Assembly: GCA_018715855.1 (NCBI GenBank)
Contig: DVKW01000199.1
Coordinates: forward strand, 1-13,909
Direction: 5' to 3'
From: Candidatus Galligastranaerophilus intestinigallinarum
GTDB lineage: Bacteria; Cyanobacteriota; Vampirovibrionia; Gastranaerophilales; Gastranaerophilaceae
Length of the DNA: 13,909 bases
This document shows positions 6,889 through 13,171 of this stretch, piece after piece. The translations under genes and the position numbers were made by a program. The number at the start of each line of letters is the position of its first letter. Position 1 is the stretch's first letter. A model generated the notes under the pieces. That model was not told where the DNA came from and did no database searches. It saw only the letters and a program-made list of their open reading frames with translations.

Positions 6889-7386
6889 TTATTCGACATA
6901 TTCTTCGTCTATTTTTAAGTTTCTGTCTATATGCATTATTTCACAATCACAATTATCAACATTTTCCATTTTTTCTAATAAAGTTCTGAATTTATCTTCT
7001 TCTTCAACCTGTTCTTCTATAAACCATTGAAGAAAAACCTCTGTTGCATAATCTTTCAGGTTTCTTGCCATTTCAAAAAGTTCATTGAATTGGCTTGTTA
7101 TAAATTCCTCATGGGATAATGCATTTTTTATTGTATCAATTGAATTAATCCAATTTGTATCCGGTGCTTCAATGGGGTATAACACCACTTGTTCGTTTCT
7201 TGCAATAATATAGTTATATATTTTTTTAGCGTGGTTTAATTCTTCTTTTGCCTGTTCTTTTACAACTTTTGCAAAGCCTTCCATATTTATGTTTATAAAA
7301 TAGTTGCTCATTGCAAAATAAAGGTAAGCTGAATACATTTCTTTATTAATTTGCTTGTTTAAGTGTTCAAGAAGTTTTTCATCCAT
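6889..7386 (-). CDS. ftn: Non-heme ferritin (FtnA type)
   Basis: Iron-storage protein: 24-subunit shells oxidise Fe(II) and store it as ferric mineral, also protecting against Fenton chemistry. 165 residues, the size of bacterial FtnA. The ferroxidase ligands line up with E. coli FtnA shifted by one: E16, Y23, E49, H52, E93, Q126 and E129. The opening LNKQINKEMYSAYLYFAMS is characteristic. The tail after residue 143 carries CDCE and is acidic. There is no Met haem-binding pattern of bacterioferritin. It starts 2 bases after the desulfoferrodoxin stop, and its ribosome site AAGGGGG lies in the end of that gene, so the two are translationally coupled. A terminator follows directly. Confidence 0.95.
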   Translation of the reverse strand: MDEKLLEHLNKQINKEMYSAYLYFAMSNYFININMEGFAKVVKEQAKEELNHAKKIYNYIIARNEQVVLYPIEAPDTNWINSIDTIKNALSHEEFITSQFNELFEMARNLKDYATEVFLQWFIEEQVEEEDKFRTLLEKMENVDNCDCEIMHIDRNLKIDEEYVE

Positions 7387-7388
7387 TT

Positions 7389-7781
7389 TTATTCCCCCTT
7401 ACATTCAAAAAGTCCGTGGATATTGCAATATTCTTCTGCTATAAAGTCATCATCCGCCAGACATTTAATAACCATCTCGGGTTCTTCATTGGGGTTTAGA
7501 TATTTTCTTTTAATATATCTTTTATCTTTTGAAATTGCTTCTATAAATTGAATGTAGTGTTCTTTTTCCATAGGATGCGGCACAGAACCCACTTTTATAA
7601 CGTGGCTTGAACCTAAGTGTTCAATAACTGGAATGTGTTTTTCCCCTGCGCCATCTTGTTCACCGGCTTTTAGAAGCTTCATATCTTTGCCGCAGCAAAC
7701 TAAAGTGCCTTCTCCTTCTATTACAACTTCAACAATGTTGCCGCAAGCTTCACACTTGTATAAACTTAATTTTTCTGTCAT
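7389..7781 (-). CDS. dfx: Desulfoferrodoxin (two-iron superoxide reductase)
   Basis: Reduces superoxide to hydrogen peroxide without making O2, a typical defence of anaerobes; electrons usually come from rubredoxin-like donors. 130 residues, usual length for the 2Fe class. The N-terminal desulforedoxin domain has C10-x2-C13 and C29-C30 for the Fe(Cys)4 site. The C-terminal neelaredoxin domain has the active-site iron ligands H49 (in the GEKHIPVIE motif, with E47/K48), H69, H75, C119 and H122 (YCNIH). A strong ribosome site AAGGAGG precedes the ATG by 6 bases. First gene of an operon with ferritin. A weak promoter (TTGATT, 18-19 bases, TATAT) overlaps the permease terminator just upstream, so its own start is likely but not certain. 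Confidence 0.95.
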   Translation of the reverse strand: MTEKLSLYKCEACGNIVEVVIEGEGTLVCCGKDMKLLKAGEQDGAGEKHIPVIEHLGSSHVIKVGSVPHPMEKEHYIQFIEAISKDKRYIKRKYLNPNEEPEMVIKCLADDDFIAEEYCNIHGLFECKGE

Positions 7782-7828
7782 AATTTCCTCCTTTTTAAAT
7801 ATTTTGTTTTAAAGAAGGGAATATAAAA

Positions 7829-7859
7829 TTGCCCTTTTGAATATAATCAAAAGGGGCAA
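7829..7859 (-). terminator. Terminator of the permease genes
   Basis: Inverted repeat on the minus strand: TTGCCCCTTTTGA, 6-base loop, TCAAAAGGGCAA (one bulged base), followed by TTTTATATT. It lies 17 bases after the stop of the second permease. The U-run is short and interrupted, so some read-through into the desulfoferrodoxin gene is possible. Confidence 0.6.
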
Positions 7860-7876
7860 ATTAAAATTTTATAATA

Positions 7877-9406
7877 TTAATTATTTTCTTTTTCTATTTT
7901 TCTTATATTTTTATAGCAATAGCCAAAATAAATTATAATGCCGATTAAAACCCACAACGGAAACAAAATGGCGCTTGTTCCAAGCGTGAACAATGAATAA
8001 ATCATTAAACCGCCGCAAAAAAGTATTCCTAAAATCGGAAACAGGGGAACAAAAGGAACTTTGAAGGGTCTTTTTCTTTCTGGGTCTGTTTTTCTTAAAA
8101 TTAAAACTGCAATGCAAACAACAGTGAAAGATGCAAATGTTCCAAAGTCGCAAAGTTCGGCTGAAACGTTTAAATCCATAAACAATGCACCAATAACAAC
8201 AATTAACCCTGAAACCCAAGTTATAATGTGCGGTGTTTGATATTTTTTATGAATATCCTGTAAAATTTTAGGTAAAAAACCATCTCTGCTCATTGCATAT
8301 AAAATTCTTGTTGTGCCTAATTGATAAACAAGTAAAACCGAAGTTAAACCTGCAAGCGCCCCAACAGAAATAAAGCCTGCAATCCAGTTGTTTCCCGTTT
8401 CGCTCATAGCGGCTGAAATTGGCGCTAAAACATTAATTTTATCAATAGGAACCATACCGCATAAAACAAGCGCCGTTAAAACATAAACAATTGTGCATAT
8501 AATGAGCGTGCCAATTAAGCCTATGGGTAAATTCCTTTGCGGGTTTTTGGTTTCTTCTGCCGCAGTTGAAATAGCATCAAAACCAATATATGCAAAGAAA
8601 ATTATAAATGCGCCTGAAATTATTCCATGGAAGCCATTCGGTGCAAAAGGTGTCCAGTTTTCGGGTTTTACATAAAAAGCGCCCGCAATAATGAACATAA
8701 AAATAACTGCAAGTTTAATAAACACCATAACAGTCGCTGTTCTTGTAGATTCTTTAATGCCCCTTACCAAAAGCATTGTAATTATAATAACAAGCAAAAT
8801 TGCAGGAATATTAATTGCTAAAGGAATGAAACCAAACAGCCTTGGTATTTCAACACCGGGGTCAAGCCCCATATCCGTATAAATTGAAACTGCCGTTCTG
8901 TAATCATTTATAAGATATATTGGCGGGTTTACAAGCCAAGAGGGCAAAATGTGGGAAAAGCCTCTTAAAAATTCAAAGAAATAGCCGCTCCAAGCAGATG
9001 CAACGGTTATATTCCCGATTGCATATTCAAGCATTAAAACCCAGCCTATCATCCAAGCCATAAATTCGCCCATAGTTGCATAAGTATATGTATAAGAGCT
9101 GCCTGCAACAGGAATCATAGAAGCAAATTCAGAATAGCAAAGTGCTGAAAAAAGGCAGGCAAGCATTGCAATTACCATTGATACAACTAAAGCAGGGCCT
9201 GCCCCCAATGATTCAGGGCCGCCTGCAGCTGCAACACCTATGATTGTAAATATGCCCGTTCCAATAACGGCGCCAATACCAAGCATTATAAGGTCAAAAG
9301 CGTTTAAGGTTTTTTTAAGGTTTGCATCTTTTGCTGTTTGTAAAATTTCATCCGGAGATTTTTTATTCAAAAGGTTTGTTTTAAAGGTTTCTAAATTAAA
9401 TGCCAC
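7877..9406 (-). CDS. APC-superfamily amino-acid permease, second tandem copy (CAT type)
   Basis: 509 residues; integral inner-membrane transporter with about 12-14 hydrophobic helices. TM1 has the GTGIF motif (49-53), which in APC proteins binds the substrate's carboxyl and amino groups; TM6 has IIFFAYIGFDAISTAAEETKNP (268-289); EFASMIPVAGSSYTYTYATMGE (93-114) is the conserved loop/TM3 block. C-terminal RKTDPERKRPFKVPF then two or three more helices matches the cationic amino acid transporter (CAT/YfnA-like) branch. Substrate not readable. It begins with GTG 1 base after the stop of the upstream paralogue, with GGAG in that gene's end as ribosome site, so translation is probably coupled. It lacks the 21-residue N-terminal extension of its paralogue. 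Confidence 0.93.
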   Translation of the reverse strand: MAFNLETFKTNLLNKKSPDEILQTAKDANLKKTLNAFDLIMLGIGAVIGTGIFTIIGVAAAGGPESLGAGPALVVSMVIAMLACLFSALCYSEFASMIPVAGSSYTYTYATMGEFMAWMIGWVLMLEYAIGNITVASAWSGYFFEFLRGFSHILPSWLVNPPIYLINDYRTAVSIYTDMGLDPGVEIPRLFGFIPLAINIPAILLVIIITMLLVRGIKESTRTATVMVFIKLAVIFMFIIAGAFYVKPENWTPFAPNGFHGIISGAFIIFFAYIGFDAISTAAEETKNPQRNLPIGLIGTLIICTIVYVLTALVLCGMVPIDKINVLAPISAAMSETGNNWIAGFISVGALAGLTSVLLVYQLGTTRILYAMSRDGFLPKILQDIHKKYQTPHIITWVSGLIVVIGALFMDLNVSAELCDFGTFASFTVVCIAVLILRKTDPERKRPFKVPFVPLFPILGILFCGGLMIYSLFTLGTSAILFPLWVLIGIIIYFGYCYKNIRKIEKENN

Positions 9407-9407
9407 T

Positions 9408-10991
9408 TTACTGTTCTCCGTCTTTCCTTAAATTCCTATAGCTGTAACCGAAATAGAAAACTATTCCTAAAATTATCCACAAAGGAAATAAAAACCTTGA
9501 GGTTGTTAAAAATTTCATTGAATATAACATAAGCCCCGTGCAGCAAATAATGCCCATTAAAGGAAACCAAGGCGAAAAGGGAACTTTATACGGGCGAGGC
9601 CTTTTGGGGTCTGTTTTTCTTAAAATTAAAACTGCAACGCAAACAATAATAAATGATGTAAATGTTCCAAAGTTGCAAAGTTCGGCTGCTGTTGAAATAT
9701 TTAAAAATGTTGAACCAACAATGCAAATTAGAGCTGCTAAAACTGTTATTAAATGCGGAGTTTTAAATTTGGGGTGAACCGCTTGCAAGCTTTTTGGTAA
9801 AAATTTATCTCTGCTCATAGCGTATAAAATTCTTGTAGCAGCAAGCATTAACACCATTAAAACAGATGTTAACCCTGTTAGAGCGCCAAGCGAGATAAAC
9901 CCTGCAACCCAACCTTGCCCAACGGAACTTATAGCGTGAGCTATCGGTGCTTGAAGGTCAATTTTATCAATCGGCATAATGCCGCATAAAACAAGGGCAA
10001 CCAAAACATAAATTATGGTTGTAATTCCAAGAGAACCAATTATACCGATAGGAAGGTTCTTTTGGGGGTTTTTGGTTTCTTCGGCTGCTGTTGCCAGGGC
10101 GTCAAACCCAATGTATGCAAAGAAAATTATAAAAGCACCCATAAAAATGCCGCTAAAGCCGTTTGGCGCAAAAGGTGTCCAGTTTTCAGGTTTTACATAA
10201 AAAGCGCCTGTTACCAAAAATAAAACAATAACGGCTAATTTAATAATAACCATAAACCCTGCCATTTTAGCAGATTCTTTTATTCCCTTAATTAAAATTC
10301 CCATAATAATAAGTGTCATTAAAATCCCGGGGAAATTAAGAGAAACGGGAACTCCCAAAACGTGGGGAATATTAACTGCAGGGTCAAGCCCTTTATCAAC
10401 AAGAATGCTTGCCGCTGTTTTATAATCATGGATAAGCCAAACAGGGGGGTTTACAATGAAGCTTGGCAAATATTTTGAAAAGCCTTGTAAGAATTGTATT
10501 AAATATCCTGTCCAAGCTGATGCTACTGCAATGTAGCCAACCAAATATTCAAGCATTAAAACCCAGCCTACAATCCAAGCTAAAAATTCGCCCATTGTAG
10601 CATAGGTGTATAAATAAGCACTTCCTGCAACAGGAATCATAGAGGCAAATTCAGAATAACACATTGCAGAAAACACACAAGCTAAAGATGCCAAAACCAT
10701 TGAAACAACAAGCGCAGGCCCTGCACCGACAGATTCGGGGCCGCCTGCTGCTGCAATGCCCACAACTGTAAAAATGCCTGAACCTATAATTGCGCCAACG
10801 CCTAAAATAATTAAATCAAGCGCCCCTAATGTTTTTTTAAGCCCTGCAGAATTTGCAGATTTTAACATTTCATCAGGGTTTTTTAGAGTGAACATATTTT
10901 TGCCCAGTTTCATAAGGGTGTTCATCTCTTGAGGGTTGACTTTCAGGTCCTCAGAAAGGGAGTTTATCCCCTGAACGTTTTTTTCTTCCAT
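9408..10991 (-). CDS. APC-superfamily amino-acid permease, first tandem copy (CAT type)
   Basis: 527 residues, about 12-14 membrane helices. Same block order as its downstream paralogue: GSGIF in TM1 (70-74; Ser where the paralogue has Thr), EFASMIPVAGSAYLYTYATMGE (114-135), IIFFAYIGFDALATAAEETKNP (288-309) and RKTDPKRPRPYKVPF near the end. The N-terminal 21 residues are extra, polar and less AT-rich than the rest; a start at Met23 would match the paralogue, but the ATG at 10991 has AAGGA upstream, at a rather long 13 bases. The gene begins 32 bases after the glyQ stop with no terminator between, which suggests a glyQ-permease-permease transcript. Uptake of amino acids, possibly cationic ones, is the likely role; the exact substrate is unknown. 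Confidence 0.93.
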   Translation of the reverse strand: MEEKNVQGINSLSEDLKVNPQEMNTLMKLGKNMFTLKNPDEMLKSANSAGLKKTLGALDLIILGVGAIIGSGIFTVVGIAAAGGPESVGAGPALVVSMVLASLACVFSAMCYSEFASMIPVAGSAYLYTYATMGEFLAWIVGWVLMLEYLVGYIAVASAWTGYLIQFLQGFSKYLPSFIVNPPVWLIHDYKTAASILVDKGLDPAVNIPHVLGVPVSLNFPGILMTLIIMGILIKGIKESAKMAGFMVIIKLAVIVLFLVTGAFYVKPENWTPFAPNGFSGIFMGAFIIFFAYIGFDALATAAEETKNPQKNLPIGIIGSLGITTIIYVLVALVLCGIMPIDKIDLQAPIAHAISSVGQGWVAGFISLGALTGLTSVLMVLMLAATRILYAMSRDKFLPKSLQAVHPKFKTPHLITVLAALICIVGSTFLNISTAAELCNFGTFTSFIIVCVAVLILRKTDPKRPRPYKVPFSPWFPLMGIICCTGLMLYSMKFLTTSRFLFPLWIILGIVFYFGYSYRNLRKDGEQ

Positions 10992-11023
10992 TAGCTTTTG
11001 TTAATCCTTCGGTTTTTTTAAGG

Positions 11024-11899
11024 CTATTGCTTTAAAAGCGGATAGCCGAGTTTCTCTCTTTGTTTAACATAAAGTTTGGCAACTTCAGATGCCATTTTTC
11101 TTACTCTGTTTATGTAATTAATTCTTTCATCTTTGCTTATAACGCCTCTTGCATCAAGCAAATTGAAAGTATGTGAACACTTTAAAACCCAATCATAAGC
11201 AGGAAGGACTATATCTGCTTCAATACAAGAATAACTTTCAGCTTCGGCTAAATCAAAGAGTTTAAAAAGCCTTTCAGCTGATGAGTATTCAAAATTATAT
11301 TTAGATTGTTCAATTTCATTTTGCAAATAGATATCGCCGTATTTGAGTTTTTTATTCCACATAACATCAAAAACGGAATCTACGTTTTGAAGATACATTG
11401 CAATTCTCTCTAAACCATAGGTAATTTCAAGCGCAACCGGTTTAACTTCTAAACCGCCAACTTGTTGGAAATATGTAAACTGTGTTATTTCCATGCCATC
11501 AAGCCAAACTTCCCAGCCAACGCCTGCTGCGCCTAAGGTTGGTGATTCCCAGTTATCTTCAACAAATCTTACATCGTGTTTATTAAGGTCAATTCCCATT
11601 GCCTCTAATGATTTTAGATAAATTGTTTGAGCATCATCGGGGGATGGTTTTAAAATTACCTGATATTGAAAATAATGCCCCAAACGGTTTGGGTTTTCGC
11701 CATATCTTGCGTCTGTCGGGCGGCGGCAAGGTTCAACCATAGCTGTTGAATATGGTTCAGGCCCCAAAGCTCTTAAAAAAGTAGCAGGGTTCATTGTGCT
11801 TGCGCCCTTTTCAATGTCATATGGCTGTTGAATAATGCAGCCGTAATCTGACCAATATTTTGATAAATTTAAAATTAATTCCTGAAATGTAAGTGCCAT
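11024..11899 (-). CDS. glyQ: Glycine--tRNA ligase, alpha subunit
   Basis: Catalytic subunit of the alpha2beta2 bacterial GlyRS, activating glycine and charging tRNA-Gly together with GlyS. 291 residues, normal. The start MALTFQELIL followed by KYWSDYGCIIQQPYDIEKGA, class II motif 2 (EPCRRPTDARYGENPNR, 56-72), the block NWESPTLGAAGVGWEVWLDG (116-135) and motif 3 (YGLERIAMYLQ, 161-171) are diagnostic. No glyS lies beside it, unlike the glyQS operon of many bacteria; split loci are usual in cyanobacterial relatives. There is no clear Shine-Dalgarno before the ATG. It is probably first in an operon with the two permeases. Confidence 0.97.
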   Translation of the reverse strand: MALTFQELILNLSKYWSDYGCIIQQPYDIEKGASTMNPATFLRALGPEPYSTAMVEPCRRPTDARYGENPNRLGHYFQYQVILKPSPDDAQTIYLKSLEAMGIDLNKHDVRFVEDNWESPTLGAAGVGWEVWLDGMEITQFTYFQQVGGLEVKPVALEITYGLERIAMYLQNVDSVFDVMWNKKLKYGDIYLQNEIEQSKYNFEYSSAERLFKLFDLAEAESYSCIEADIVLPAYDWVLKCSHTFNLLDARGVISKDERINYINRVRKMASEVAKLYVKQREKLGYPLLKQ

Positions 11900-11919
11900 A
11901 ACTTTTGAATAGTACTACA

Positions 11920-11925
11920 ATCATA
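11920..11925 (-). promoter_or_regulatory. Possible -10 box of glyQ
   Basis: TATGAT on the minus strand, five of six consensus bases, about 20 bases before the ATG. No good -35. An alternative pair TTGTAA-17-TACTAT lies closer and would give an almost leaderless mRNA. Which one is used cannot be told from sequence. Confidence 0.35.
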
Positions 11926-12002
11926 ATTTATTTACAAGTAAAAATAATATAAAGGTTAAAAATTCTTTTGCAGCAACAATTTAAGTTCTTAAATAAACTT
12001 AG

Positions 12003-12575
12003 TTTGCAAGAGATTATGACAGCTTAATTAAAGAAGTTAGGGAAGCAAAATATATCGGGGAAGAATTATCCTCGCATACAAGAAAAGATAAAACCGTTAA
12101 ATTTCATACTTTAGAAAACAACCAAAAACAGTATTTGGTTGCAGAAGCTGATAACGGCGAAAAAAAATACTACCTAACAAAGAAAGCAGACGGTCCTGAA
12201 GCACGCCCGAGTCGGGGCGGAGCGGTGCCGTCTGCTTCCAATAATATTATAGCAGAACAAAAAGTGAATTTCAACCCCTCAAAAATTTTAGATAATAAAA
12301 ATTTTCAATCCGGGTTTCAAAATGTATCAAGTAAGGGGGCGACAATTTCTGCACTTAATTATTTTGAAAATGATGAAGATAAATGGACGGAAGAAAAACA
12401 CAAAAACTTTCTTGAAGGCTTTGCTTCAAATAGGCTTGGAAACCCTGAAAAATACCCTTTTTATGGCGCAAAAGAAAACCACTGGACAGATAAATTTAAT
12501 ATAGGAAATCCAAAAAAGGATAAAGGGCATTGGGTAACATTAGATAATGGCAAACATTTGTTTATCAAAGATTAA
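12003..12575 (+). pseudogene. 5'-truncated gene: C-terminal part of a phage- or toxin-type modular protein
   Basis: An open frame of 190 codons runs from 12003, just after a TAG, to the TAA at 12573. It reads as coding from its first codon (FARDYDSLIKEVREAKYIGE) but has no ATG; the first usable start is TTG at 12135 without a ribosome site, leaving 146 residues. The 5' part of the gene appears lost. Three parts: codons 1-57 (12003-12173), charged, with HTRKDKTVKFHTLEN and a YLVAEADNGEKKYYLTKK end, resembling from memory the nuclease-like PBECR domains at the ends of phage and conjugative-element polyvalent proteins; a GC-rich linker (KKADGPEARPSRGG, 12180-12245); and a C-terminal module ending GHWVTLDNGKHLFIKD, a short terminal motif I associate with phage head-morphogenesis and toxin-like proteins. 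Domain names are tentative. The gap from the glyQ start to 12002 holds nothing else coding. Confidence 0.5.
12179..12244 (+). repeat. GC-rich in-frame linker repeat, copy 1, with hairpin
   Basis: Shares AAAGAAAGCAGACGGT (12179-12194) and GCCCGAGTCGGGGCGG (12205-12220), then TCCAATAAT (12236-12244), with copy 2. The outer arms AAGCAGACGG (12184-12193) and CCGTCTGCTT (12228-12237) are perfect inverted copies, and the core CGCCCGAGTCGGGGCG folds on itself. GC content is far above the surroundings. Encodes KKADGPEARPSRGGAVPSASNN in frame. Confidence 0.8.
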
Positions 12576-12580
12576 TTATT

Positions 12581-12653
12581 AAAGAAAGCAGACGGTGCAG
12601 AATGGCGCCCGAGTCGGGGCGGTTCCACACCATCCAATAATAGTTTAGCATAG
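12581..12653 (+). pseudogene. Orphan C-terminal fragment with linker repeat, copy 2
   Basis: Copy 2 of the linker, exactly 402 bases (134 codons) after copy 1 and in the same frame, starting 5 bases after the stop of the preceding gene. From 12582 it encodes KKADGAEWRPSRGGSTPSNN, then SLA and a TAG at 12651. Against copy 1 it lacks two whole codons and differs mostly without breaking frame, so both look derived from real protein sequence. The outer palindrome arm on the right is lost here. It has no start codon and is best read as the displaced old end of the upstream gene. Confidence 0.65.
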
Positions 12654-12654
12654 C

Positions 12655-12681
12655 AAAAAGGGGTCTTCAACCCCTTTTTTT
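12655..12681. terminator. Bidirectional terminator between the gene remnant and ispF
   Basis: AAAAAGGGGT (12655-12664), loop CTTCA, ACCCCTTTTT (12670-12679) and two more T: a 10-bp stem with an A-run on one side and a T-run on the other, so it works in both directions. It lies directly after the orphan fragment on the plus strand and 14 bases after the ispF stop on the minus strand. Confidence 0.88.
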
Positions 12682-12694
12682 ATAATAGAAATTA

Positions 12695-13171
12695 TTAATT
12701 GTTTTTTTCAACTAAAACAATAGAAAATGCTTCTATTGCATTACCTTCGCCTGTTGCATCAAGCTTTTCTTTTGTTTTTGCTTTTATTGAAATTAAATTT
12801 TTTGAAATATTAAGAGCAGCGGCTATATTTTCTTTCATTTGTTCTTTATAAGGTAATAACTTTGGCTTTTCGCAAATTATTGTTGTATCAAGGTTTATTA
12901 TTTTATACCCTTTTTCATTTAAAATTTTATTTGTTTCAACTAAAAGCTCAATACTGTTTGCATTTTTATATTTTGAATCGGTATCAGGGAAATGTTCCCC
13001 AATGTCGCCTTCTGCAATAGCGCCAAAAATTGAATCTATAATTGCATGAACTAAAACATCCGCATCAGAATGCCCCAATAAACCTTTATCATAAGGAATT
13101 TTAACCCCGCCTAATATAAGGGGGCGAAAATCTGCCGTTTTATGAATGTCATAGCCTTGGCCTATACGCAT
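12695..13171 (-). CDS. ispF: 2-C-methyl-D-erythritol 2,4-cyclodiphosphate synthase
   Basis: Fifth enzyme of the MEP isoprenoid pathway: cyclises CDP-methylerythritol 2-phosphate to MEcPP with release of CMP, as a trimer with a zinc in each active site. 158 residues, standard. MRIGQGYDIH opens the protein with metal ligands D8 and H10; the third ligand H42 lies in GHSDADVLVHAIIDS (33-47). GAIAEGDIGEHFPD (50-63) and KTKEKLDATGEGNAIEAFS near the end are further family blocks. The ATG overlaps the last 10 bases of the HAD gene, with AGGTG in that gene's end as ribosome site, so the pair is co-transcribed and probably translationally coupled. It is not fused to ispD, which is not in the window. 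Confidence 0.97.
   Translation of the reverse strand: MRIGQGYDIHKTADFRPLILGGVKIPYDKGLLGHSDADVLVHAIIDSIFGAIAEGDIGEHFPDTDSKYKNANSIELLVETNKILNEKGYKIINLDTTIICEKPKLLPYKEQMKENIAAALNISKNLISIKAKTKEKLDATGEGNAIEAFSIVLVEKNN

Noticed and set aside
7911..8219. 102-codon open frame on the minus strand within the second permease
   Set aside because: Out-of-frame shadow of a clear membrane-protein gene; its Cys/Phe/Arg-rich composition is typical of such shadows.
12179..12653. CRISPR array
   Set aside because: Only two repeat copies with a 402-base period and a coding spacer; no regular short spacers and no cas genes.
12003..12653. Diversity-generating retroelement (variable gene end with hairpin)
   Set aside because: No reverse transcriptase, no template repeat with A-specific changes; the differences between copies are not limited to A positions.
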